From positions 62,001 to 126,000 of the forward strand of contig NZ_BCUD01000006.1 in assembly GCF_001591105.1 (NCBI RefSeq): a stretch of 64,000 nucleotides of DNA, given 5' to 3'. The stretch is from Vibrio nereis NBRC 15637. GTDB lineage: Bacteria; Pseudomonadota; Gammaproteobacteria; Enterobacterales; Vibrionaceae. Each line of letters opens with the position of its first letter. Position 1 is the first letter of the stretch. Below, piece after piece: positions 45,171 to 54,766 of the stretch. The notes below the pieces were generated by a model. The model saw nothing but the letters and a program-made list of their open reading frames with translations. It made no database searches and was not told the origin of the DNA. The position numbers and the translations under genes were made by a program.

Positions 45171-47465
45171 TTATTTGAATGTCGTGCCGACAATCAGGTA
45201 AACAGAATCAAATCGCTGCTCGGTTCGGCCATAGCCCAACATGATTGGGCCAATCGGTGAATCTACGCCAGCAAAAACCGAACCCGCTGTATACATAGGG
45301 GCATCTCGTAGGGAGATATCCGGATCAGACCATACACCACCGTATTCTAACGATGCCCCCAGATAGAATGGGGAGGTGAACAAACCAAAGTCGTTATCGA
45401 ACCACTTATATCGATACACCAAACTACTGAATGCTTTGTTCTGGCCTATTAAGCTATTTCTTGGAATACCAGATAAGTGCAGAAAGCCACCAATTTCTCG
45501 CGGGTCGATAGGAATGGACGAATTTTTACTTTTCACGACACCGACGTCTAAATTTGCGACCAAAGTATGTCGTGAAAAGCTGTGAGCGGCTTTGAATTTG
45601 GCCCCTAGTTCATAAGAAGTGTCTTCACTGTACCGCTCACTGACCAACTCTTCCTCATCGACACTTTCATCCATCGATATCAAATAATTTAAATCTAGGT
45701 AGATGCCTTTGGTTGGAAGGCTGAAGCTATCGAGGGTATCAATACGGTAACTGGCAAATGCGCCAATCCGCTTAAAGGCGATATCACCTAAAGTAGGCAA
45801 CGTAGAGAACTGTCCGTCACCGTCAGTAAATCTCAGCCCGACTTTAAACTCACTCCACAGTGTTTGCTGATAACCTAAGGCTACATCAGCCTCCCATTCC
45901 ATAAATGAAATAGGCAAAAAGTTATTGGTTGCCTCTAAGCTAGTATCACCAAAGCCTGAAACGGGTGCATTACGCTTCTCTTTTTTGTAGGAGAGGCCCA
46001 ACGTCATAAAGGCTTTTTGGCCAGAAAGAATCGGGCTGTACAGCTCCCCTTCGATCAGCTTATCGGTACCCATTTCTAGGTTGGTGCGGAACTCTGCACC
46101 ATGAATATTGAGATCGGTAAAGTTGGTAGAAACACCAATCGAGTACTGGCTATCAGTGCTAAAGTCATCTTCGAGGAAAAAACGGAAGTTAACATAATTT
46201 GGCCCCCACGATTTCTCATTTACATCCACAACCAAGGTGTCTTGGCCATCGATTTCATCGTAGCGATAAGTGATCCGCTCAAATCTGTCCAGCGCATACA
46301 AATCTTGTACGCTCTGCTCCACTTCTTCCAAGCTGTATATGTTGCCAGCATCCAAGTTAAGACGATTTTCCAACAGCGTATTACTGTAGTGCGTATTGTT
46401 ATTGATCACGACCTGTTGAACTTCAATCTCATCGCCATAAGTCAGGCGCTTACGAGAGTCTTCTTTCTGATCGATATATCGCTGGTATTCCGCAGATGAC
46501 ACACTATACCGTTCAAGCTGCTCGCGGTTTTGCATCGCTGCCAAATAGCCTTTTTTAAACGCCTCGGGCATTCTGTCGAATTCGGTCGTTTCCATGTCCC
46601 CTACGTCAGGAAGCAGGAACACGTCATCATCCGTGAGAGTAATCGCTTGTCGGTGGGTAGTGCTGCGAACTAAGTAATTGGACAACTGATCCGCAACCGT
46701 TAGCAGCGTTGTAAAGTCATTTTCTTGTTTGTAGCTGGTACTGATGTCCACCGCAATCACGGTATCAGCGCCTAAATCTCGAGCCACATCCACTGGCATA
46801 TTATTGGTTACGCCACCATCCACCAGCAGTCGTCCATTCAACTGATAAGGCGGCAAAGCCCCCGGTACCGACATGCTTGCCATCATGGCATCGACCAAGT
46901 AACCATCATCCAATATTACCGGCTGAAGCTCAATGATGTCGGTCGCGACCGAGCGGTATGGAATAGCAAGCTCATCGAAGGACTCAAACGGCGGCAAGTT
47001 CCCCGTCGTTTCACGCAAAATACGCAGCATTCCTTGGCCTTGCACGATCCCCTTAGAGCCCCGAACCTCGCCCCACCTTAAACCTAAATCGGTCGTGAGC
47101 TGATAGCGATCTTCATATTCTTTGTCTCGAACCCGACGATCACTGCGGTTCACTCGATCACGATAACCGCTGTTCCAATCCACAGTATCCACTAAGGCTT
47201 CTATTTCATCGGCACTCATGCCCGTGGCATACAGGCCACCTACGTACGCCCCCATACTGGTCCCTGTAATATAATCGACAGGAACTTTGAGCTCCTCAAG
47301 CGCTTTCAAAACACCGATATGAGCCGCACCTTTGGCGCCACCGCCTGCCAGAACAACCGCGATTTTTTCACGCTGAGGGGCCTTCTGCTCCAGATCGGTA
47401 TTGGCGTAGCCAGTTTTCACCCATGAAACAGCCGATGCCAATACAATCCAAGCCAGTTTTCTCAT
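45171..47465 (-). CDS. Patatin-like phospholipase with POTRA and outer-membrane barrel (type Vd, PlpD-like)
   Basis: Predicted surface or outer-membrane-anchored lipase. The 764 residues begin with a signal peptide (about 1-21). The patatin domain (about 35-310) has the oxyanion loop GGGAKG, the nucleophile motif GTSMG and catalytic D in VDGGV. A POTRA-like segment (about 345-425) and a C-terminal 16-strand-type barrel ending in VGTTFK follow. I chose ATG at 47465, which has AGGGA eight bases upstream and gives a clean signal peptide; ATG at 47483 is also possible. Substrate unknown. Confidence 0.88.
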   Translation of the reverse strand: MRKLAWIVLASAVSWVKTGYANTDLEQKAPQREKIAVVLAGGGAKGAAHIGVLKALEELKVPVDYITGTSMGAYVGGLYATGMSADEIEALVDTVDWNSGYRDRVNRSDRRVRDKEYEDRYQLTTDLGLRWGEVRGSKGIVQGQGMLRILRETTGNLPPFESFDELAIPYRSVATDIIELQPVILDDGYLVDAMMASMSVPGALPPYQLNGRLLVDGGVTNNMPVDVARDLGADTVIAVDISTSYKQENDFTTLLTVADQLSNYLVRSTTHRQAITLTDDDVFLLPDVGDMETTEFDRMPEAFKKGYLAAMQNREQLERYSVSSAEYQRYIDQKEDSRKRLTYGDEIEVQQVVINNNTHYSNTLLENRLNLDAGNIYSLEEVEQSVQDLYALDRFERITYRYDEIDGQDTLVVDVNEKSWGPNYVNFRFFLEDDFSTDSQYSIGVSTNFTDLNIHGAEFRTNLEMGTDKLIEGELYSPILSGQKAFMTLGLSYKKEKRNAPVSGFGDTSLEATNNFLPISFMEWEADVALGYQQTLWSEFKVGLRFTDGDGQFSTLPTLGDIAFKRIGAFASYRIDTLDSFSLPTKGIYLDLNYLISMDESVDEEELVSERYSEDTSYELGAKFKAAHSFSRHTLVANLDVGVVKSKNSSIPIDPREIGGFLHLSGIPRNSLIGQNKAFSSLVYRYKWFDNDFGLFTSPFYLGASLEYGGVWSDPDISLRDAPMYTAGSVFAGVDSPIGPIMLGYGRTEQRFDSVYLIVGTTFK

Positions 47466-47530
47466 TCTCAAAGTCCCTATCATGCCTATTACCCAGGTTA
47501 CAGCCTATTTAATGGGGGCATACCTGCTCA

Positions 47531-49903
47531 TTACCAAGTAAACAATTTTTCCAGCCAATCAGTCGGTTGATTCTCGCAATGTTGTTTGAAGGTGTTATTC
47601 ACATCCCAAACCGGCAGCTTAAACGCACTGCCGCAGCTTAACTCTAAGCTGCCATGCGAAGACTTAGCAAAACCTACTGTACTCACTCCGCTAGGCCAAG
47701 GTAATGTTAATTTTTCTGGAATGCGATGTTGAAGGTACTCTGCATAAACGCGCAGCGCACCGCTTGAGCCCGTCAATTTGATCGATTTGTTATCGTCCCG
47801 ACCAAGCCAAACAGTAGTCACTTCACGGCCATCAATACCGACAAACCAACTGTCTCGGGTGTTGTTACTGGTCCCTGTTTTACCAGCTAACGCGGCCCAA
47901 CCAAATTTATGGTTCAGGTGTCTACCCGTGCCTTCTTGAACTCCTCGCTTCATCGCATAGGTGGTTAACCAAGCCGCTTGCTGATCGACCGCCTGTGATA
48001 CGCGCGGCAAAGATTGGTATAACACGTTTCCGTCGAGATCCACGACCGAGCGCAACGCCGATAGTGGTGCTCGGCGCCCAGAGTTCGTCAGCGTTTGGTA
48101 CATTTGTGCCACTTGGAACGGCGTCAGGGTAAACGACCCTAACAACATAGATGGTACTGGCTTAATTTCGTTCCGGTCGACACCTAGCTTCTCTAATGTA
48201 TCGACTACGCTAGGGATGCCTAATTGCATACCCAACTGAACTGTTGGCACGTTGTAAGACTTCGCGAGTGCGAGGTAAAGCGGCACCTCACCTCGGAACT
48301 TTCGGTCATAGTTACGTGGAGACCAAACCGTTCCTTTGCTGCCTTTTAAGCTGATGGGTTTATCCTGCAAGGTTGTCGCTAGGTTGTATTTTTCCGGCTG
48401 CTCAAGCGCGGTTAAATAAATCGCTGGTTTTGCCAAAGACCCTATCTGGCGGCTAGCGTTGAGTGCACGGTTGAAACCATCGTATCCAGTTCGCTTACCA
48501 CCAACCATCGCACGAATTTCTCCCGTATGACGATCCACGGCAATCGCAGCGCCTTCGAGTGAACTGCCTGCCACTTTTGCTAAGTCAGGAATCTTTTTCG
48601 CGATCGCCTTTTCCAATTCTTGCTGAGAAACGGGATCCAGAGAGGTAAACACTCGCAAGCCAGAGTCTGCTTGAAAAGCGCCACCCACTTTCTCTTTTAG
48701 TTCTATTTCTAGCTGTTGGAAGTAAGCAGGCTGCCTGCTAGCCACACGAGGATTATCCTGAATATCCAACGGTCGGCTTGCCGCTACCTCAAATTGATCA
48801 GCAGTGAGGATGTCTTGTTGCATCATCAAGCGAAGCACCAGATCTCGGCGTTCTCTTGCGCGTTCAGGGTAACGAACCGGGTTATAATAAGAAGGACCTT
48901 TGACCATGCCGACCAGCATCGCTAACTGGTCAATGCGTAATTCTTGAATCGGCTGGCCAAAATAAAGTCGAGAAGCCAAACCAAAACCGTGGATCGCTTC
49001 GCCACCACTTTGACCTAAGTAAACCTCATTGAGGTAGCCTTCTAGAATACGGTCTTTGCTGTAGCGATAATCAATAATGAGCGCGATGTAGGCCTCACGT
49101 ATTTTTCGCCATAACGTTCGCTCACTGGAAAGAAAGATGTTTTTTGCCAACTGCTGAGTCAGCGTACTGCCCCCTTGCACGGTTCGGCCCGCTTTGACAT
49201 TGGCGACCAGCGCACGAGCGATCGCAAGCGGAGAGACACCGTCATGCTGATAGAAGTCTCTATCTTCGGTGACCAAAAGTGCATCCACCATGGCTTCTGG
49301 GAACTGCTCTCGACGAAGGAAAAGGCGTTGTTCATCTTGGCCTTTTTCCAGCATGCCCAACATCTTAGGCTCAATGCGCAAGTAGCCTAAATCGCCTCTT
49401 TTTTCTAGAGATTGAATGCGTTGCAAACCACTTTGATCAAAATGCAGCATGATATGACGATCAGGCTCAGGCCCATCGGTAAATTCGAAAGGACGTCGAA
49501 TCAACTCAATTTTGGTAGAAGAAGAGGAGTACTCGCCCGGATAACGAGGTTGACGCACTTTACGGTAATTCAGTACATCCAATTCGTTGCGCACTTCTTT
49601 GAGGCTAATGGAATCCCCTGGAGCAAGGTTCAAAATCCTCGCATACACGACGGTTGGCAACGAGAATAACTGGCCTTCGAAACGCTGCTTAACCACGCTG
49701 TCTAGGTAGATCCCCACAAACACTAAAATGGCAAATACCGCCACACCCAACTTCCAACTGATCCCCCACAGTTTTTTTAACCATTGGCGTTTATTGGATG
49801 GCTTCGGTGAGCGCTTGGGTGCTTTTCCTGTACGCTTTCGGGTCGGCTTTTTGGCCGCTTTCGTCGCCTTAGGCTTAGTGCCTGTCGTCGTTTTTTTGGT
49901 CAT
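47531..49903 (-). CDS. mrcB: Penicillin-binding protein 1B (bifunctional glycosyltransferase/transpeptidase)
   Basis: Major class A peptidoglycan synthase. The 790 residues have a highly basic cytoplasmic tail (about 1-45), one membrane segment (about 52-70) and a UB2H domain. The GT51 domain has TEDRDFYQHDG and GGSTLTQQLAKN. The transpeptidase domain has S489-L-A-K492, SYN and KTGT. It needs an LpoB-type activator elsewhere. Its ATG overlaps the hrpB stop by four bases (ATGA), an arrangement that implies translational coupling to a helicase gene. Confidence 0.95.
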   Translation of the reverse strand: MTKKTTTGTKPKATKAAKKPTRKRTGKAPKRSPKPSNKRQWLKKLWGISWKLGVAVFAILVFVGIYLDSVVKQRFEGQLFSLPTVVYARILNLAPGDSISLKEVRNELDVLNYRKVRQPRYPGEYSSSSTKIELIRRPFEFTDGPEPDRHIMLHFDQSGLQRIQSLEKRGDLGYLRIEPKMLGMLEKGQDEQRLFLRREQFPEAMVDALLVTEDRDFYQHDGVSPLAIARALVANVKAGRTVQGGSTLTQQLAKNIFLSSERTLWRKIREAYIALIIDYRYSKDRILEGYLNEVYLGQSGGEAIHGFGLASRLYFGQPIQELRIDQLAMLVGMVKGPSYYNPVRYPERARERRDLVLRLMMQQDILTADQFEVAASRPLDIQDNPRVASRQPAYFQQLEIELKEKVGGAFQADSGLRVFTSLDPVSQQELEKAIAKKIPDLAKVAGSSLEGAAIAVDRHTGEIRAMVGGKRTGYDGFNRALNASRQIGSLAKPAIYLTALEQPEKYNLATTLQDKPISLKGSKGTVWSPRNYDRKFRGEVPLYLALAKSYNVPTVQLGMQLGIPSVVDTLEKLGVDRNEIKPVPSMLLGSFTLTPFQVAQMYQTLTNSGRRAPLSALRSVVDLDGNVLYQSLPRVSQAVDQQAAWLTTYAMKRGVQEGTGRHLNHKFGWAALAGKTGTSNNTRDSWFVGIDGREVTTVWLGRDDNKSIKLTGSSGALRVYAEYLQHRIPEKLTLPWPSGVSTVGFAKSSHGSLELSCGSAFKLPVWDVNNTFKQHCENQPTDWLEKLFTW

Positions 49904-52359
49904 GAGTTTAATTGTCGTTTCGTTTTAGTGGTTGCAACATGGCTTGCCGGATCATCTGGCCAAACATGTTTTGGGTAGCGGCCTTTCATCTCTTTCTGCA
50001 CTTCTTTGTAAGCGCCTTGCCAGAAACTCGCCAAATCCCGAGTTACCTGGAGTGGTCTTTGTGCCGGCGAAAGTAATTCCAACACCAAAGTTTTACGCCC
50101 TTGAGCAATCGCGGGCGAACATTGTTCACCAAACATTTCTTGCATCCGCACGGACAAAACTGGCTCCTTCCCGTGCTGGTAACGTATCGCTTTTTTTGAC
50201 CCAGTCGGCACCTGATAATGGGTTGGTAACCATTGGTCTATTTCCTGGTTTAAAGGCCAGCCGATGTACGCCATTAACGCTTCTGTCAGATCAATCTTGC
50301 CAAGCCCTTTGACTGAATGAACCCCAGTCATATACGGCTCAAGCCAGTTCGTTAAGTCGTCTAGCAATGCGCTGTCATCCAAACGCGGCCACTCATGCTC
50401 AGGTAGCCAGTCAGCAGCACAGCGCAGCCGTTCCAGTGTCTCTCGGCTTTTCGGTGTCCAATTTAATACCGAAATGCCCTTACGATGAACGAAATTAAGT
50501 AAAGCTTTCGTCATTTTTTCACCAGAAGGCTCCGGAAGTAGCTGCGTCGACACCACTAAACGCCCTATTTTTTGCTGTCGCTCAGCGACCAAACGACCTT
50601 TGTTTTCATCCCAATCGACCACCTCTTGCTCCGTGAACAGCTCGGGGCAATATTGCTCGAGCAAAGCAAGATCCAACTCAGCGGCCAAAAAAATCATCGA
50701 TGAATCAGAGCGCCCACGCATCAAGTCAACCACAACCAAATATTCACTGGCCGCTAAACGTTCTGCCTCTTGGAGGTCAGCGCCATGGCCGTTGGCGAGT
50801 ACAAATCGCCCGTGTTGCTTGTTTCTGGCTTGCGCGATCCGGTCAGGAAATGCCGCCGCCAGCAACACAGGGACGTACTGCTCATCAATATCTTGCGCGG
50901 CAAATGGGTGGCCGAGCTTTTTCATAAGTTGCTGAGCCCGCTGAGACACCACTTTTTGCTTGCTATGCTTGCCTTGCTTAAAGCGATGAACACTGTGTAG
51001 CAAGTCGACGGTATTTCGTTCAACTTCTTCCAACAGTGCCGCTACCAACGCCGCGGTATTGGTACATTTCATCGATTTAGAACGCGACAACATCGCAGCC
51101 ATGCGAGGTTCTACCCCAAGCTCTATCGCTAGCTTGCCGGATTCGGTCAGTTGATGCTTACTGTTCATCAAGTTCAGTGCCTTCAGGAGCTCTCTCGCCT
51201 GATCTACCGCATTTGCAGGGGGAACATCCAACCACTTCAAATCACTGGCTTCCTGAGCCCCCCATTGTGCTAGTTCGAGGGTTAAGCTCGCCAAATCTGA
51301 ATGAAGAATTTCAGCAGTTGGTACATCTGCTTGCTGATTCAACTGGCTTTCACTAAACAAACGAACGCACATGCCGGGTTCAGTACGCCCCGCACGCCCC
51401 GCTCTTTGCTCCGCAGAGGACTTTGCAGTACGTACTTGTTCTAATCGAGTCACGCCACTTTTTAAATCAAACTTCGCAACGCGCTCCAAGCCAGAGTCCA
51501 CCACTAGGCGAATCCCTTCAATCGTCAAAGACGTTTCCGCAATGTTGGTCGCTAACACAACTTTTCTTTGTCCTTTGGCTGCGGGTTGAATCGCGGCCTG
51601 CTGCTGCTCAAACGTGAGCTGCCCATATAAAGGACACACATGAATATCCTGAGGCAAATTTTCGAGCCTTTCTTGCACACGCTTAATGGCTGCCACACCA
51701 GGCAGAAACGCAAGCAAGGATCCCGATTCAGACGCGATCAAACTGGAAATCTGTCGGCTCATCACATCTTCTAAACGCTCATTGGCTTTTAACGGATGGT
51801 AGCGATATTCGACTGGATAGCTTCGACCCTGCGACTCGACATAACGCGCATCGGGCAACAGTTTACAGAGCGCATGCTGATCGAGCGTGGCGGACATCAC
51901 CACCAGCTTAAGGTCATCGCGCAGCGCTTCCTGTATTTCGAGGCAAAAAGCGAGTGCGGTATCTGCGTGGATGCTACGTTCATGAAACTCATCAAAGATC
52001 ACCATATCAATCCCTGACAATTCAGGATCAGACTGAATCATTCGGGTTAAGATCCCTTCTGTCACAATTTCCAGCTTGGTCGCAGCGCTTACTTTGGTAT
52101 CGCCACGAACGCGATAACCCACTTGCTGACCGACTGATTCGCCTAACTGCTGCGCTAAATAACGTGCAATGTTACGCGCCGCCAATCGCCTAGGCTCAAG
52201 CATAATGATTTTGCCTGCTACCACATTCTCTTGCAGAAGCTTTAAGGGAAAATAGGTCGATTTACCTGCACCTGGAGCGGCTTTTAGGATCAGTTGAGAA
52301 GCAGAACGCACGCCAGACAAAAGCTCTGGCATCACGCCCTTTATAGGCAGTTGTGACAA
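49900..52359 (-). CDS. hrpB: ATP-dependent helicase HrpB (DEAH-box family)
   Basis: DExH-box RNA helicase-like protein of uncertain physiological role. About 819 residues show Walker A APGAGKST, DEFH-type Walker B in FDEFHERS, SATL, the QRAGRAGR helicase motif VI and the HrpB-specific C-terminal domain (YKEVQKEMKGRYPKHVWPDDP). I chose a TTG start at 52359. It gives MSQLPIKGVMPELL, which aligns with E. coli HrpB, and AAGG stands eight bases before it. The frame stays open to another TTG at 52431, which would overlap sfsA on the opposite strand. Confidence 0.9.
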   Translation of the reverse strand: MSQLPIKGVMPELLSGVRSASQLILKAAPGAGKSTYFPLKLLQENVVAGKIIMLEPRRLAARNIARYLAQQLGESVGQQVGYRVRGDTKVSAATKLEIVTEGILTRMIQSDPELSGIDMVIFDEFHERSIHADTALAFCLEIQEALRDDLKLVVMSATLDQHALCKLLPDARYVESQGRSYPVEYRYHPLKANERLEDVMSRQISSLIASESGSLLAFLPGVAAIKRVQERLENLPQDIHVCPLYGQLTFEQQQAAIQPAAKGQRKVVLATNIAETSLTIEGIRLVVDSGLERVAKFDLKSGVTRLEQVRTAKSSAEQRAGRAGRTEPGMCVRLFSESQLNQQADVPTAEILHSDLASLTLELAQWGAQEASDLKWLDVPPANAVDQARELLKALNLMNSKHQLTESGKLAIELGVEPRMAAMLSRSKSMKCTNTAALVAALLEEVERNTVDLLHSVHRFKQGKHSKQKVVSQRAQQLMKKLGHPFAAQDIDEQYVPVLLAAAFPDRIAQARNKQHGRFVLANGHGADLQEAERLAASEYLVVVDLMRGRSDSSMIFLAAELDLALLEQYCPELFTEQEVVDWDENKGRLVAERQQKIGRLVVSTQLLPEPSGEKMTKALLNFVHRKGISVLNWTPKSRETLERLRCAADWLPEHEWPRLDDSALLDDLTNWLEPYMTGVHSVKGLGKIDLTEALMAYIGWPLNQEIDQWLPTHYQVPTGSKKAIRYQHGKEPVLSVRMQEMFGEQCSPAIAQGRKTLVLELLSPAQRPLQVTRDLASFWQGAYKEVQKEMKGRYPKHVWPDDPASHVATTKTKRQLNS

Positions 52360-52413
52360 TGGAAAAACCTTATGGTGTAATGATGCAAATATTGTACATA
52401 AATCCAGTGCCAA

Positions 52414-53127
52414 ATGAAGTTTGAACCCCAATTAGAATCTGCCACCTTAATAAAGCGCTACAAACGTTTCCTTGCAGACATCACCCTGCCCGACGGCAGC
52501 GAGCGCACGATTCACTGTGCCAACACTGGCGCGATGACGGGCTGTGCAGAGCCCGGTAACACCGTGTGGTATTCAACCTCTGACAATCCCAAACGTAAGT
52601 ACCCGAACAGTTGGGAACTCAGCGAAACCAAAGCGGGCCATAAAATTTGCATCAATACGGCTCGAGCCAACCAACTCGCGGTAGAAGCGATTCAATCAGG
52701 GGTGATCAATGAGCTCGCTGGATACGATCAACTTCAAACGGAAGTTAAGTACGGCAGTGAAAATAGTAGGATTGATATCTTGCTCAACTCAGAAAATCAG
52801 CCAAGCTGCTATATAGAAGTGAAAAGCGTCACTTTATTGGATGCCGAGATGGACGGCCAAGGCTACTTTCCAGATGCGGTGACAACACGGGGACAAAAGC
52901 ACCTGAGAGAACTCTCAGAAATGGCACAAAGTGGAAGCAGAGCTGTACTTTTATTTGCAGTTTTACATTCAGGCATTGAAAAAGTATCTGCCGCACACCA
53001 TATAGACGCGACATATTCACAATTACTGAAAAAAGCACAGGAACAAGGGGTGGAAGTTCTCTGTTACAAAGCGGAACTTTCCAATTCTGAGATGAAACTG
53101 GTCAAAGCGATTGAGTTTATCAATTAA
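52414..53127 (+). CDS. sfsA: SfsA, sugar fermentation stimulation protein / DNA-binding nuclease-like protein
   Basis: The 237 residues match Sfs[34 protein letters not shown], and the nuclease-like core SRIDILL...[10 protein letters not shown] with [17 protein letters not shown]. coli SfsA was named for maltose fermentation stimulation, but its molecular role is unsettled. Divergent from hrpB with overlapping promoter space, and upstream of dksA as in E. coli. Confidence 0.94.
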   Translation: MKFEPQLESATLIKRYKRFLADITLPDGSERTIHCANTGAMTGCAEPGNTVWYSTSDNPKRKYPNSWELSETKAGHKICINTARANQLAVEAIQSGVINELAGYDQLQTEVKYGSENSRIDILLNSENQPSCYIEVKSVTLLDAEMDGQGYFPDAVTTRGQKHLRELSEMAQSGSRAVLLFAVLHSGIEKVSAAHHIDATYSQLLKKAQEQGVEVLCYKAELSNSEMKLVKAIEFIN

Positions 53128-53266
53128 CGATAAAAGTGACGTGACCTTCACATTGACAACAAGTTTACAAATCAGAGTTTGCCTCACTTGTAGCTTTTTG
53201 CTATAGATACCCGCCTTAAAATAGACTGCTGAGTTCAGTTGACTAGGTGTTAGTAGGAGATGCTGC

Positions 53267-53713
53267 ATGCCAGAATCGAAGAAAAAAGCGCTAGGCATCC
53301 TAGCCATTGCAGGGGTTGAGCCATACCAAGAGAAAGCTGGTGAAGAGTACATGTCACCAGAACAATTGGCTCATTTTACAAAAATTTTGACAGCTTGGCG
53401 CAACCAGCTTAGGGAAGAAGTTGACCGCACTGTTCACCACATGCAGGATGAAGCAGCAAATTTCCCGGATCCCGTTGACCGAGCTTCGCAAGAAGAAGAA
53501 TTTAGCCTTGAGCTACGTAACCGTGATCGCGAGCGTCGCCTAATCAAGAAGATTGAGAAGACTTTAGACAAAATCGAAGAAGATGATTTTGGCTTCTGTG
53601 AGTCTTGTGGTATCGAAATTGGTATCCGTCGTCTTGAAGCACGACCAACCGCCGATCTTTGTATTGACTGCAAAACACTTGCAGAGATCAAAGAAAAGCA
53701 GATGCAGGGTTAA
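53267..53713 (+). CDS. dksA: RNA polymerase-binding transcription factor DksA
   Basis: Binds the RNA polymerase secondary channel and, with ppGpp, controls rRNA and amino-acid promoters. The 148 residues have a coiled coil whose tip carries D68 and D71 in [13 protein letters not shown] (E. coli D71 and D74). The C4 zinc finger is CESCG...CIDC. Near-identical to E. coli DksA after the first ten residues. Confidence 0.97.
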   Translation: MPESKKKALGILAIAGVEPYQEKAGEEYMSPEQLAHFTKILTAWRNQLREEVDRTVHHMQDEAANFPDPVDRASQEEEFSLELRNRDRERRLIKKIEKTLDKIEEDDFGFCESCGIEIGIRRLEARPTADLCIDCKTLAEIKEKQMQG

Positions 53714-53740
53714 TCACCAGCTGGATGCTATGATAAAGAG

Positions 53741-53765
53741 AAAGGGAGCTTTGGCTCCCTTTTTG
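53741..53765 (+). terminator. Rho-independent terminator of dksA
   Basis: AAAGGGAGC / GCTCCCTTT with a TTTG loop and a T run, 28 bases after the dksA stop. gluQRS starts 26 bases later. Confidence 0.88.
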
Positions 53766-53790
53766 GTTTAATAAGATTCACGACATTGTT

Positions 53791-54681
53791 ATGAGTTATA
53801 TCGGACGCTTTGCGCCTTCCCCTTCAGGGCCACTCCACTTCGGCTCTCTGGTTGCGGCCTTAGGCAGCTATTTTCAAGCGAAAGCCAATAATGGCCAGTG
53901 GCTGGTGCGTATCGAAGATTTAGATCCACCCCGAGAAATGCCAGGCGCCTCGGCACTGATACTGGAAACTCTGGAAGCGTATCACTTACATTGGGATGGA
54001 GAGGTCATTTATCAAAGCCAGCGCCACGAGGTTTATCAAGCCCAAATTGATGCGTGGCTTGAATCTGGTCAAGCGTACTACTGTCAATGTACTCGCAAGC
54101 AAATTAAAGCGTCTGGTGGCTTCTATACCGGAACATGTCGCGACTTAGTGCTGACAGACACAGGAAATTGTGCCATTCGATTGAAGATGACTCACCCTGT
54201 GTACCACTTTGACGATAAAAAACACGGACAGCTCAACATCCCGACCGCACTGGCAGATGAAGATTTTATTATAAAACGCCGAGATGGCTTATATGCCTAC
54301 AACCTTGCGGTAGTATTGGACGACATTGAGCAAGGGATCACTGAAGTCGTGCGCGGTGCGGATCTGATTGAACCAACTGGACGCCAGATCAGCCTTTATA
54401 AGATGCTAGAAAAAACACCGGTCAACTATCTGCATTTACCGTTGGCGCTCGGTGACAACGGACAAAAACTGTCCAAACAAAATCATGCTCCGGCTATTGA
54501 TAACTGTAATCCTAAGCCTGCACTGCTCGACGCAATGCGCTTCCTAGGCTTTGAAATCACTCAAGATATTGCACAATTGGAAATATCTAAAATCATTACT
54601 TGGGGCGTAAAACATTGGCAATTGCAGCAGTTGCCAGAATCGACTGAGATCACACCGAGATTCTCAAAAGGCTCGCTGTAA
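53791..54681 (+). CDS. gluQ: Glutamyl-Q tRNA(Asp) synthetase GluQRS
   Basis: Attaches glutamate to the queuosine base in tRNA-Asp. The 296 residues resemble the catalytic half of GluRS without the anticodon-binding domain. They have FAPSPSGPLHFGSL (HIGH-like), a zinc site with CQC and a later CRD, and the KLSKQ loop (GQKLSKQNHAP). dksA-gluQ linkage is conserved in gamma-proteobacteria. Confidence 0.95.
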   Translation: MSYIGRFAPSPSGPLHFGSLVAALGSYFQAKANNGQWLVRIEDLDPPREMPGASALILETLEAYHLHWDGEVIYQSQRHEVYQAQIDAWLESGQAYYCQCTRKQIKASGGFYTGTCRDLVLTDTGNCAIRLKMTHPVYHFDDKKHGQLNIPTALADEDFIIKRRDGLYAYNLAVVLDDIEQGITEVVRGADLIEPTGRQISLYKMLEKTPVNYLHLPLALGDNGQKLSKQNHAPAIDNCNPKPALLDAMRFLGFEITQDIAQLEISKIITWGVKHWQLQQLPESTEITPRFSKGSL

Positions 54682-54766
54682 GCTATTATTAGCCGCAATT
54701 CGCCTCAATAGGCACCAAATTAGCCTGAAGCAAGGTTGGTTTTCACCATATTATTGCCAGAAGCAC

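Noticed and set aside
46101-46499. 132-codon plus-strand frame within the patatin-barrel gene
   Set aside because: Fully antisense to a well-supported gene; no family features.
49932-50312. 126-codon plus-strand frame at the 3' end of hrpB
   Set aside because: Antisense to the conserved HrpB C-terminal domain, without supporting signals.
52360-52431. 24-codon N-terminal extension of hrpB
   Set aside because: It would begin at another TTG inside the divergent sfsA gene and adds residues absent from E. coli HrpB.
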